Under the pieces are notes generated by a model. That model searched no databases and was not told where the DNA came from. It saw only the letters and a list, made by a program, of their open reading frames with translations. A stretch of DNA of 19,565 nucleotides from JBDTSW01 sp039930945 (GTDB lineage Bacteria; Actinomycetota; Thermoleophilia; Solirubrobacterales; 70-9), in the NCBI GenBank assembly GCA_039930945.1, contig JBDTSW010000033.1, positions 1 through 19,565 on the forward strand. Direction: 5' to 3'. The position numbers and the translations under genes are program-made. Below, piece after piece: positions 8,566 through 16,088 of the stretch. The first letter of the stretch is position 1, and each line of letters starts with the position of its first letter.

Positions 8566-10278
8566 TCAGGCGCGACGGGCGCGGACGAGGTTCCAAAGCT
8601 GCTGGGCCTCGGGGATCCGCAGCAGGATGATCGCGACGCCGTAGACGACCGCGCCCGCCGCGAGCCCGGCACCCAGAGAGGCTAGCTGGCCGCCGAGGCT
8701 GCGCCCGAGGGCCTCGTCGAGGGAGTCCCAGACGAAGTAGGAGACGCCGGCGAGCGCCACCGAGGCCGCCAGCACCCTGGCCCAGGTCCAGGCGAGGCGG
8801 CCAAGCTCGAGCCTGCCCAGCCGACCGCGCAGGACCATCGCCTGGGCGAGGACGCTGGCGGCGGTGGCCAGCGAGGTCGCGGCGACGATCCCCCCCACCC
8901 CGAAGGGCTGGTAGAGAAGCAACGAGAAGACGGCGGTAATCGTCAGGTTGGCGGCCGAGATCGCGGTCGGGGTCCAGGGCCGCTGCAGGCTGAAGAAGGT
9001 TCGCGTCAACAGCAGGAAGAGGCCGTTGAAGGGAAGCGAGAAGGCGAACCAGAAGAGCGCGGTCGCAACCAGGTCGGTCTGCGAGGCGGTGAAGGCCCCG
9101 CGCTGGTAGACGAGCCGGATCATCGGCTCGCTAAGGACGAGGATCGCCGCGGCCGCGGGCGTCAGCAGGAGGACGATCTGGCGCATCCCGTTGGCCATCG
9201 TCCTGCGCAGCTCGTCGAATGCGCCGCGTGCCGCGTAGCGCGAGAGCGTCGGAAACAGCACGGTGGCGACGGCGACCGAGAAGATCCCCTGCGGGAGCAT
9301 GTAGATCCGGAAGGCCTTGTCGATCGCGGCCGGGGCCTGCTCGGAGACCAGCGTGCCGAAGAACGAGTTGACCAGCAGGTTGATGTTGATCAGCCCGAGC
9401 GAGATCGTCACCGGCAGCATCAGCACCAGCACCCGGCGGACGTCGGTGTTGGCCAGCGCGGCCCGCAGCCCGGTGCGGAACGGGTCCACCAGCGCCCGGC
9501 GGATCCCGAACGGCGTGTTGCGCAGGTCGTAGGTGAGCATCGCCAGCTGGACCACGGTGCCGACGAGGACGCCGATCGCGTAGGCGTAGATCTGGTCTTC
9601 CTCCGGGAAGACGGGCGCGAGCCCGACCAAGACGACGACGATCGCCACGTTCCAGAAGAACGGAGCGATCGCGAACACCCCGAAGCGGTCGTAGCTGTTG
9701 AGAATGCCGACGACCATCCCCGAGACGCCGAGCAGGACGAGGATCGGGAACAGCAGGCGGGAGAGGCCGATGGTGAGGTCGAGCGTCATGCCCTCGAACC
9801 CCGGCGCGAAGAGCTGGGCCACAAGCGGCGCGATGAGGATGAACAGCGCCGTCAGCAGGCCGAGGACGACGGCGACGAGAAAGATCAGGTTGGAGGCGAG
9901 CCGGAAGGCTTGGCGCTTGTGCCCGCGCTCCAGCTCCTCGGTGAACACCGGCACGAAGGCGGCCTGGATCGCGGCGTCTGCGAACAGGCTCCTGACCGTG
10001 TTCGGGATCAGGAAGGCGATCGTGAACGCCGACATCGCTCCGCTGATCCCGAAGTAGGAGGCGGCGAAGATCTCGCGCACGAGCCCGGCGATCCGCGAGA
10101 GGCCGGTCGCGAGCGAGAAGAAGGCCGTCGAGCGAGCCAGCCTGCCCGAAGGCGGCCGCTCGGGCTCCCGCCCCTCGGCGCCCCCTCCCCTGGCGGCGGC
10201 CCGGGCGCGATCGGTCCCGCCGATCATCGCCTGCTCGGCCGGGCTGCCGCCCACGCCCCCGTACTCGCTCGACTCCAT
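8566..10278 (-). CDS. murJ: Lipid II flippase MurJ (MviN family)
   Basis: MurJ flips lipid II across the cytoplasmic membrane for peptidoglycan synthesis. After a polar N terminus of about 48 residues, which may partly reflect a start called too far upstream, the protein contains STAFFSLATGLSRIAGLVREIFAASYFG, the conserved first-helix MurJ region. About 14 hydrophobic segments follow, with FLIPNTVRSLFADAAIQAAFVPVF and FSVAVATVLFPTLSRYAA typical of the family. The Arg residues in the first loops match those needed for lipid II transport. It is separated from lepA by 17 bases and divergent from rpsT, with which it shares a 57-base promoter region. Confidence 0.95.
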   Translation of the reverse strand: MESSEYGGVGGSPAEQAMIGGTDRARAAARGGGAEGREPERPPSGRLARSTAFFSLATGLSRIAGLVREIFAASYFGISGAMSAFTIAFLIPNTVRSLFADAAIQAAFVPVFTEELERGHKRQAFRLASNLIFLVAVVLGLLTALFILIAPLVAQLFAPGFEGMTLDLTIGLSRLLFPILVLLGVSGMVVGILNSYDRFGVFAIAPFFWNVAIVVVLVGLAPVFPEEDQIYAYAIGVLVGTVVQLAMLTYDLRNTPFGIRRALVDPFRTGLRAALANTDVRRVLVLMLPVTISLGLININLLVNSFFGTLVSEQAPAAIDKAFRIYMLPQGIFSVAVATVLFPTLSRYAARGAFDELRRTMANGMRQIVLLLTPAAAAILVLSEPMIRLVYQRGAFTASQTDLVATALFWFAFSLPFNGLFLLLTRTFFSLQRPWTPTAISAANLTITAVFSLLLYQPFGVGGIVAATSLATAASVLAQAMVLRGRLGRLELGRLAWTWARVLAASVALAGVSYFVWDSLDEALGRSLGGQLASLGAGLAAGAVVYGVAIILLRIPEAQQLWNLVRARRA

Positions 10279-10335
10279 CAGCCCTCGCCCATGCCCCGCC
10301 TGGGAGTCACGGGCACTACACTGCGCCGTCGGCAG
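10279..10335 (+). promoter_or_regulatory. Divergent murJ/rpsT promoter region
   Basis: This 57-base gap separates two divergent starts and must carry the rpsT promoter and possibly a murJ promoter. On the plus strand TACACT at 10317-10322 fits a -10 box (TAnnnT), but no good -35 lies 17 bases upstream. If used, transcription would begin about 7 bases before the rpsT ATG, giving a nearly leaderless mRNA; consistent with this, no Shine-Dalgarno is visible before rpsT. Confidence 0.35.
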
Positions 10336-10599
10336 ATGGCCAATATCGCCTCACAGAAGAAGCGGATCGTGCGCACCGAGCGGGAGCGCGTCGAAAATCG
10401 CCGCGTCACCAGCGCGGTCAAGACGCACTTCCGCAAGCTCGAGCAGGCCGTCGAGGATGGGGACGCGAAGAGCGCCGAAGCCGAGCATCGCGCGCTGGTC
10501 TCGCGGATCGACAAGGCGGTCGCGGGCGGCGCCCTGCACGCCAACAACGGCGCCCGCAAGAAGTCGCGCGCCGCCCGCATGCTCGCCGGCAAGTCCTAG
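10336..10599 (+). CDS. rpsT: 30S ribosomal protein S20
   Basis: S20 is a primary 16S rRNA-binding protein of the small subunit. The 87-residue product begins MANIASQKKRIVRTERERVENR and ends LHANNGARKKSRAARMLAGKS, with the NKAARKKSR-like C-terminal motif typical of bS20. I set the start at this ATG because the N-terminal MANI.SQ(K)KR is conserved; longer upstream frames are spurious. It is the only plus-strand backbone gene in the window and is convergent with holA. rpsT between holA and lepA is a conserved position in Gram-positive genomes. Confidence 0.96.
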   Translation: MANIASQKKRIVRTERERVENRRVTSAVKTHFRKLEQAVEDGDAKSAEAEHRALVSRIDKAVAGGALHANNGARKKSRAARMLAGKS

Positions 10600-10639
10600 C
10601 GCCCGCAACCGCCGGCCGCAGCCTCATCGCCATCCGCGC

Positions 10640-11635
10640 TCAGGCGCGGGCGCCGGCCGCACGGCGAACGGCCAGCGTCAGCGCGAGATCGTCCGGGTAG
10701 TCAGAGCCACCACGCGTCCACCACTCGAGATCGGCGATCGCGCACGTAGCCGCCCGAACCTCGTCGAGGCTCGCGCCGCGAACCTGGCGGACCAGCATCT
10801 TCGCCGCGTAGGGGTGCATCGGCAGGGCGGCCTCGACCTGCTTCGCCGAGCGCCCGCTCTCCAGCTCGGTCAGCGCCCGGTGCGCCTCCCGCAGACGCTT
10901 GGCCGCCTGGTAGATCAGCGGGGTCACCGACTCGCCCTGACCGGCGAGGCGCTCGGCCGAGCTCAGCGCCGCCGCGGGGCTGCGCTCCAGGAGCGCGTCG
11001 GCGAGGGCCCAGACGGCCTCCTCGGAAGTGTCGGCGATCATCGCCTCCAGGTCCCCGCACTCGACCGTCCCTCCCGGGCCGGCCCAGCTCGCGAGCCGGT
11101 CGAGCTCGTTTGAGAGGCGAACCGTCGAGTGCCCCATTCGCTCGACCAGCAGGCGGGCGGCGTCCGGGTCGAGGCTGATCTGTCTGTGGTCCGCCTCAGC
11201 GACGAGCCAGGCCGGGAGCTGGCGCGCCTTCGGCGCCTGGAAGTCGAGGATCTCGCCGCCTCCGGCGGTGACCGCATCGGCCAGGCCCTTCGGCGCGCGC
11301 AGCTTCGGCGGCGCCTCGCGGGCGGCTAGCACCAGGGTCGTGTCCGGCGGCAGGTCGGCGAGCGCCTCGGCGATCGGCGCCGCCTGCTTGGCGCTCCAGC
11401 GTTCGACCCCGTCGGCGAGCAGATAACGACGGCCCGCGGTCAGCGACATCGCCGGGATCGCGGCCAGCAGCGCCTCGGCGTCGGGTGCACCGCCCGGCGC
11501 AGCATCGAAGGCCCGCAGCGCGCCCGGGCCGCCCTCGCGCTCGGCGCGGGCGCGCAGCCGGGCCAGCACCGCGTCGATCTTCGCCGCGTCGGTGCCGGAG
11601 ATCAGGTACGCGGGTCGAAGCTCTGCTGCGGCCAC
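10640..11635 (-). CDS. holA: DNA polymerase III subunit delta
   Basis: HolA is the clamp-opening subunit of the replication clamp loader. The 331-residue protein shows the divergent AAA+ layout of delta: N-terminal RPAYLISGTDAAKIDAVLARL, the Walker-like strands TAGRRYLLADGVERWSA and TTLVLAAREAPPKLRAPKGL, then LPAWLVAEADHRQISLDPDAARLLVERMGHSTVRLSNELDRLASWAG, SEEAVWALADALLERSPAAAL and the C-terminal collar helices containing YQAAKRLREAHRAL and HPYAAKMLVRQVRG. The start is GTG. It follows comEC and a small membrane protein gene; comEC-holA-rpsT is a classical order. Confidence 0.93.
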   Translation of the reverse strand: MAAAELRPAYLISGTDAAKIDAVLARLRARAEREGGPGALRAFDAAPGGAPDAEALLAAIPAMSLTAGRRYLLADGVERWSAKQAAPIAEALADLPPDTTLVLAAREAPPKLRAPKGLADAVTAGGGEILDFQAPKARQLPAWLVAEADHRQISLDPDAARLLVERMGHSTVRLSNELDRLASWAGPGGTVECGDLEAMIADTSEEAVWALADALLERSPAAALSSAERLAGQGESVTPLIYQAAKRLREAHRALTELESGRSAKQVEAALPMHPYAAKMLVRQVRGASLDEVRAATCAIADLEWWTRGGSDYPDDLALTLAVRRAAGARA

Positions 11636-11656
11636 CCGCCGAGTGTATTCGCGCGC

Positions 11657-11711
11657 CTAGACGGCGCCCGGGGCGCCCGCCCGGCGAAGTCAGGGCCGCC
11701 GGGCCGTCTAG
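11657..11711 (-). terminator. Inverted repeat at end of the proline-rich membrane protein gene
   Basis: CTAGACGGC at 11657-11665 and GCCGTCTAG at 11703-11711 are perfect 9-base complements, with more GC-rich pairing possible inside. The right arm contains the TAG stop of the membrane protein gene. No T-run follows on the minus strand, so this may be a U-tract-less terminator, an attenuator before holA, or an mRNA-stabilising stem. Confidence 0.4.
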
Positions 11712-12163
11712 ATGATCAGCGCAATGCCGGCGAGCACGATCGCGACGAGCGCGACCTGGGCGAACAGGCGGCCACGGCGACCGGTGATCGCGAAGGCGAA
11801 CCCGAGCACGACGCCGATTCCACCGATGATGCCGCTGGCGTAGCCAAGCGCGGTGGTGATCGAGCGCGAGGTCGCGGATCCGTCGTAGTAGGTGTTGTCG
11901 GCCGGGACCGGCTTCTCGCCGCTCTCGATCTCCTCGAGGGTTGGGGTGTCGGAGATCTCTCCGGCGGCAACGATCATCACCGCGGCGCCGAACGCCAGCA
12001 CCAGCGACAGCAGCACTGCGAGCGCTCGCATGCCGCCGCCGGCCTTGTCTTCCGCCGCCGAGGGGGGGCTGGGGGGCGTCGGAGCCGCCGGCTCCTGGGG
12101 CTGGTTCGGAGGGGCAGGGCTGGGGGGCGTCGGAGCCGCCGGCTCCTGGGGCTGATCATTCAT
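11708..12163 (-). CDS. Small membrane protein with proline-rich tandem repeat N terminus
   Basis: This is a 151-residue protein I do not recognise. The first 45 or so residues are a Pro/Ala/Ser/Gln-rich segment with a repeated unit QPQEPAAPTPPSP (17-residue period). It is followed by a hydrophobic helix (about 46-66, RALAVLLSLVLAFGAAVMIVAAG), an extracytoplasmic loop of about 35 residues, and two more hydrophobic segments (about 104-126 and 133-151). The architecture suggests an anchored protein with a disordered N-terminal tail. It lies between comEC and holA, 11 bases after the comEC stop, so it was originally part of the comEC transcript. No function can be assigned. Confidence 0.65.
   Translation of the reverse strand: MNDQPQEPAAPTPPSPAPPNQPQEPAAPTPPSPPSAAEDKAGGGMRALAVLLSLVLAFGAAVMIVAAGEISDTPTLEEIESGEKPVPADNTYYDGSATSRSITTALGYASGIIGGIGVVLGFAFAITGRRGRLFAQVALVAIVLAGIALII
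12066..12154. repeat. Two-copy 38-bp direct repeat, 51-bp period
   Basis: Copies at 12066-12103 and 12117-12154 are identical as read here and encode the duplicated proline-rich unit of the membrane protein. The 51-base period keeps the reading frame. Perfect nucleotide identity implies a recent or slippage-maintained duplication. Confidence 0.85.
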
Positions 12164-12174
12164 CGTCGGCGACC

Positions 12175-13797
12175 CTATTCGACTCCGTGGACGCTCCAGC
12201 CTCCCCTGGAGACATCGATCGCCACATCGCCGGCGAGGTCGGTGCGCAGGGCCTCGACGTCGTGCCCGGCGAGCGCCTCCAGGGTCTCGGGGGTGGGATG
12301 GCCGAATGGGTTGTCGGCGCCGACCGAGATCACGGCCACCCGCGGTGCCGAGAGGTCGAGCAAGCCCCCAAGCCCGGGGTCGGCGGAGCCGTGGTGGGCG
12401 ACCTTGAGGACATCGAGCGGCCCGGGCTCGACCGGCACCGCCTCGGCCTCGGCGTCACCGGTCAGCAGCATCTCGAACCGGTGCCATCGGGCCAGGAGCA
12501 CCACCGAGAGCGCGTTCGGATCGCTGCTCGAGGCGCCGTCGAGAAGGGTCCGTGGCGGCCACAGGACCTCGAGGCGCAGGGCGCCGGAACGCAGCTCGGA
12601 ACCCTCCGCGACCCGCGTCGCGGCGACTCCCCCGGCCCGCGCCAGGGCGCTCAGGCGTCGCGACCGCCGCCCGTAGGCGAGCGTGGAGACTGGGATCGCG
12701 TCGATCAACTCGGGCAGGCCGCCGGCGTGGTCGCTCTGGTCGTGGCTGATCACCGCCGCCGCCAGGCGCTCGACGCCGCCGTCGCGCAGGCGCGCCGCCA
12801 GCCCCGCCCCCACCGGCCCGGCATCGACGAGGATCGGGTCCCCCGGCGCGGGGTCGAGCAGGATCGCGTCGCCCTGACCGACGTCGAGGACCGTCACCCG
12901 CAGGCCCGCAGCGCCCGCCGGCGCCGGGGCGCCGGAGCCCCGCAGCTGGAGCGCCACCGCGACCACCAGCACGACGACGGCGGCGGCGAGCAGGTGCGCC
13001 CGTCGCGGCCTCAGCGCCCGCCGGGCCCGCCCGGGGGCGGCCAGCAGTCGCCCGCCCGCGACCATCAGCGCGTAGGTCGCCACGACCGCCGGAACCCCGG
13101 CCTGCGGCGCCTCGACCTGCGCCCACCCGGGCGCCGCCAGCCAGCGGCCGACCTGTTCGACGTAGGCGGCGCAGAGGCCGGCGAGCGCGGTCAGCGGCCC
13201 GACCGGCAGCCAGGGCAGCTGGCCAACGGCCCCCGCCAACATTCCCAGCCACATCGCCGGCGCAACGGCGGGGAGCGCCAGCAGGTTCGCGGGCAGCGAG
13301 GCGATCGAGAGGCGCTCGAAGTGGTGGGCCATCAGCGGGGCCGTGGCGATGGTCGCCGCCAGGGTGACCGCCGCGCCCTCGGCGACGGCGGCGCGCAGAC
13401 CGGTGGGGCCCGGCCGGCGCCCGCGGCCGGGGCCGCCCGCGAACAGGTGGCGAAGCGGCGCCGTCCACAGCGCGATGCCGGCGACCGCCGCGAAGCTGAG
13501 CTGCCAGCCGACGTCGCCGCTGGTGCGGGGGTTCAGCGCCAGCGTCGCCGCCGCCGCGAGCAACATCGCGTACCAGCGTGAGGCGGGCCTGCTGGCGAGC
13601 GCGGCGACGATCGCGGCGGCGCCCATCACCCCCGCCCGCTGGATCGAGGGGCCGGCTCCCGCGACCGGCACGTAGACGGCGATCAGCGCGAGGACGACCA
13701 CGAGCCGGGCCCGCAGCGGCACGCCCAACAGGCCGAGGAGCGCGGTGCTGAGCAGCGCCAGCAGGAGCACGTTCTGACCGCTGACGGCGAGGAGGTG
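12175..13797 (-). pseudogene. comEC: ComEC/Rec2 3' fragment, interrupted by the mobile element
   Basis: ComEC is the inner-membrane channel that brings single-stranded DNA into the cytoplasm during transformation. This 540-codon open frame starts, without an initiator, at the conserved competence-domain motif HLLAVSGQN and contains the polytopic membrane domain (NPRTSGDVGWQLSFAAVAGIALW). The C-terminal metallo-beta-lactamase-like domain shows VTVLDVGQGDAILL, SHDQSDHAGGLPEL and LKVAHHGS. A stop codon lies directly before the His codon (13798-13800), and the sequence beyond is foreign. The N-terminal part expected in ComEC is absent here and should lie beyond the right edge. The remaining frame is undamaged, so the break is recent or reversible. 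A GTG at 13770 could start a truncated product, but it would lack the N-terminal domain. Confidence 0.92.
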
Positions 13798-13825
13798 TTA
13801 CGCAAAGGCCAGAAGCTGGCTAGTC
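13775..13825. other. Predicted attL of the integrated element within comEC
   Basis: The chromosome-to-element junction falls near 13798, where the comEC frame ends at HLLAVSGQN. For a large serine integrase, the attachment site would span roughly 25 bases either side. On the element side a small inverted repeat, CCAG-AAG-CTGG, lies at 13809-13819, between the comEC stop and the last element gene. The exact crossover dinucleotide cannot be fixed without the right junction or an empty site. Confidence 0.6.
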
Positions 13826-14524
13826 GGTGATCCTCCGGGCGCGTTCTGCGTACGGGTCGGGGATCGAGCCTTCGACGGTGACCTCGCCTGTTTCGGGGTC
13901 GCCGAGCAACGCCCCTTCTGTCCAGAAGTGGCCGAGGTCCCGGCCCATCTCCCGGCCGTGCTTGGTGTGCATGTCGAGCGCGTAGTCGGGCGGATCGCGG
14001 TACTCCGGGTCGGCGGTGTGGACGTAGAGCGCGTTGTCCACCATCCTGGATTTGCGGGCCTTCGCCAGCAGGATCACCGCGTGGATCAGGTAGAGCAGGC
14101 CGTCGCCCCGCTTCTCGTTGCGTTCGGCCGACCAGGTCTCATGGAGGGCGCGGATCGTCGCCGGGAGGTTCGGTTCGGCGATGCCGATGTCCTCGCTGAC
14201 GATCACCCGGATCCTTCGCCAGCAGTAGGCCGGGTAGCGGTCGGCCATCTCGCAGGCCCAGTACAGGCAGTCGTCCAGGTGCGAGCGTCTGACCGCCTTC
14301 TGAAAGGCGCTCGCCGCTTTATCGAGCTGGTGACCTTGGCGGGTGGTGAGCTCGGATAGCGGGGTGGATGGGATGAATGAATTCTCGTCGAGAGGCATGC
14401 GTATTGCAAGCTGGGAGCGGCGGAGAGCGGGAAGTGCGCCAAGGGGGATGTTGATAGTGGATTGGATCAGTTTGAACTGCACCCGGGTGCGCCGGAACTG
14501 CACATGTGCAAGGGGCGCAGTCAT
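13820..14524 (-). CDS. Stand-alone RarA/MgsA C-terminal-like protein
   Basis: This 234-residue protein lacks any Walker motif. Residues about 65-205 closely resemble the C-terminal oligomerisation region of the AAA+ protein RarA/MgsA: DKAASAFQKAVRRSHLDDCLYWACEMADRYPAYCWRRIRVIVSEDIGIAEPNL parallels the family's 'D..SAF.KS.RGSD.DAALYWLARM...G....IARRL...ASEDIGLADP'. The later PDYALDMHTKHGREMGRDLGHFWTEGAL parallels its 'P..LRDAH..GAK.LGHG..Y' end. RarA acts at stalled forks, so a replication or clamp-related role is likely. The ATG start overlaps the stop of the RepA-like ATPase gene (ATGA), so the two are probably coupled and may work together. An alternative start is ATG at 14398 (MPLDENSF). 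It is the last gene before the attL junction. The homology was judged by eye. Confidence 0.7.
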   Translation of the reverse strand: MTAPLAHVQFRRTRVQFKLIQSTINIPLGALPALRRSQLAIRMPLDENSFIPSTPLSELTTRQGHQLDKAASAFQKAVRRSHLDDCLYWACEMADRYPAYCWRRIRVIVSEDIGIAEPNLPATIRALHETWSAERNEKRGDGLLYLIHAVILLAKARKSRMVDNALYVHTADPEYRDPPDYALDMHTKHGREMGRDLGHFWTEGALLGDPETGEVTVEGSIPDPYAERARRITD

Positions 14525-15915
14525 CGCCCGTCGTTGTCGTCGTAGAGGTCCACGCCGAGCAGCCTCGCCGCCTTCGACTCCTCCTCGGGGCCCGCGTCGG
14601 CGCCGTCGCCGTTGGCCTCCTCCCCGGCATGGCCCCATGGCCCCGGGCCAGGGCCCGGCCCACCCTCCCTTCGGGAGGGGGTGGGGCCAGGGGTGCCCTC
14701 AGGGGGGGTGGCCCCGGGGTGGCCCGCTTTCTCGGGGCCAGGGGTCAATGCGTACCCGTCGGGTCCGGAAACGAGTCCTGATGACGGGTCTGCCGCCAGC
14801 CCTTGAAGCCATCTACGGAGCTTGGAGTTTCGCCCCTTCACTCCCCGTTCTCGGACGGCCGAGATCAGATCGTCGCGGCCGCGTGGAGCCTGCTCGCGTA
14901 GGGCCTCGACGCAGGCGCGGCGGAACTCCTCGCGCCGCTCATGATGCTTGCGAGCGGCTTTCACGTCGGGGGCCTCGTCGCGCGCGGCGGGGACCTCGTA
15001 GGTGCCGTCGCCGACCCGCGCTGTCCAGCGGCGATCAACGTCGCCGGACCGTGAGCGGGTGCAGGTCAGCTCGACTCGGCCGGCCTGAACCTCGGTGAAC
15101 GGCTCGGTGGCTTTGACCTTGTACGCCTGCGGGATCGCGTCGAGCTTCGAGCCAGACCCCTTCGGCCGGTTCTTCGCCTCGTGGCCGGTGTTGTCGAGGA
15201 TCAGGACGGCGATGCCTCGGCGCACGAGCGGGGTGACGCAGAGGTCGATGAAGCACGAGATATCGGCGTCGGAGTTCGAGTCGCCGCCAAGCTGCGAGAT
15301 CGCCTCGCGCAGCGAGTCGTAGATCACGAGCGTGAAGCCACGGTCGGCGATGGCCTCTCCGAACTGATCCGGATCCCAGTCGCGATCGAGCCGCGGATAG
15401 TGGCGGCCGACGAAGCGTCCTTCCTCGAGGACGTCGGTCCAGTCGTTGGCGTCGAGGATCGACTCGATCCGGTCCCGGGTCATCGCCGCCCCGTTCTCGC
15501 GGTCGAAGTAGTAGACGCGCTCGCCGTTCACCGCGGCCGACAGGCCGATGATCTTCGCCACCATCGACTTCCCGGCGCCGCGGTCAGAGAAGAGGACGAC
15601 CGCCTGCGTGCGGTAACACAGGCCTCCAGTTCCCGGCACCTCCTCGCGCGCGGGGCCGGTCGCGTCGGTGGTCGCCTGCGGCTCGTCGAACAGCGCCCGG
15701 CTGATCTCCATGCCGTTCCCCTTCGCGTCCGACGACGACCCTGCGCCGTTCATGTGCGGCAGGCAGGTGTCGCAGACCGCGAGGCCGCCACCCCACCCGT
15801 TCGTGCCGGGCAGGATGCCGCACCGATCGCACTGCGGCGGGCCGTCTTCGTCTACGGGCGGGTCGGCGCCGTCAATCTTGACGGACATGAGAACGGCTGG
15901 TGAGATTTTCCACAT
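14521..15915 (-). CDS. RepA/DnaB-like RecA-fold ATPase, putative replication helicase
   Basis: This 464-residue protein has an N-terminal zinc-ribbon-like pair (Cys29/Cys32 and Cys48/Cys51), then a RecA-fold ATPase: Walker A SDRGAGKS (110-117), a YYFDRENG strand with an acidic residue, Walker B LVIYDS (196-201), and AVLILDNTGHEAKNRPKGSGSKLDAIPQA, a pattern like the RepA/DnaB sensor region. A C-terminal winged-helix-like part (about 330-395, with RGRDDLISAVRERGVKGRNSKLRRWLQGL) and a Pro/Gly-rich disordered tail follow. It resembles the RepA-type hexameric helicases of plasmids, satellites and small phages, so it probably unwinds the element's origin. The first ATG is supported by a near-perfect AAGGAGGT Shine-Dalgarno 3 bases upstream; a second ATG nine codons in has none. 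Confidence 0.8.
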   Translation of the reverse strand: MWKISPAVLMSVKIDGADPPVDEDGPPQCDRCGILPGTNGWGGGLAVCDTCLPHMNGAGSSSDAKGNGMEISRALFDEPQATTDATGPAREEVPGTGGLCYRTQAVVLFSDRGAGKSMVAKIIGLSAAVNGERVYYFDRENGAAMTRDRIESILDANDWTDVLEEGRFVGRHYPRLDRDWDPDQFGEAIADRGFTLVIYDSLREAISQLGGDSNSDADISCFIDLCVTPLVRRGIAVLILDNTGHEAKNRPKGSGSKLDAIPQAYKVKATEPFTEVQAGRVELTCTRSRSGDVDRRWTARVGDGTYEVPAARDEAPDVKAARKHHERREEFRRACVEALREQAPRGRDDLISAVRERGVKGRNSKLRRWLQGLAADPSSGLVSGPDGYALTPGPEKAGHPGATPPEGTPGPTPSRREGGPGPGPGPWGHAGEEANGDGADAGPEEESKAARLLGVDLYDDNDGR

Positions 15916-15937
15916 TGACCTCCTTAGGAGGGTTCGA
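15916..15937 (-). promoter_or_regulatory. Shine-Dalgarno inside a short hairpin before the RepA-like ATPase gene
   Basis: On the minus strand the leader reads CCTCC-TAA-GGAGG shortly before the ATG. The GGAGG half is the ribosome binding site and the CCTCC half is its exact complement, separated by 3 bases. The stem could mask the site and limit translation of the replication gene. Confidence 0.5.
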
Positions 15938-16088
15938 CCTGTATCTGCCTCGCTTCGCTCGCCCTCAGGCGGGTGTGGTCAATGGGATGACGCCAACGTA
16001 CGCGCCCGCTCGGACGGAGAGAAACGAGAACGACGCCCCGGAGGGCGCCGCTCGCGCAGGTCGAGGTGTGGAAACCTCACCGCGAACT
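15938..16088. other. Leader between the Cys-rich small protein gene and the ATPase gene
   Basis: This gap holds no supportable gene. A TTGACC on the minus strand (near 15978-15983) could be a -35 element, but no -10 box follows at the right distance. A promoter or origin region for the replication gene would be expected here or in the upstream leader; I see no iterons. Confidence 0.3.

Noticed and set aside
10600..10639. Terminator between rpsT and holA
   Set aside because: The gap is GC-rich with CCGGCCG-like words, but I found no convincing stem-loop with a T-run, so I did not call it.
11941..13581. 546-codon plus-strand open frame opposite comEC
   Set aside because: Arg/Gly/Pro-rich with no recognisable motif, opposite the well-conserved comEC and membrane protein frames.
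13798..13825. Tyrosine-integrase-style direct repeat at the junction
   Set aside because: The integrase is of the serine type and no repeat of this junction is visible elsewhere in the window; the partner site lies beyond the right edge.
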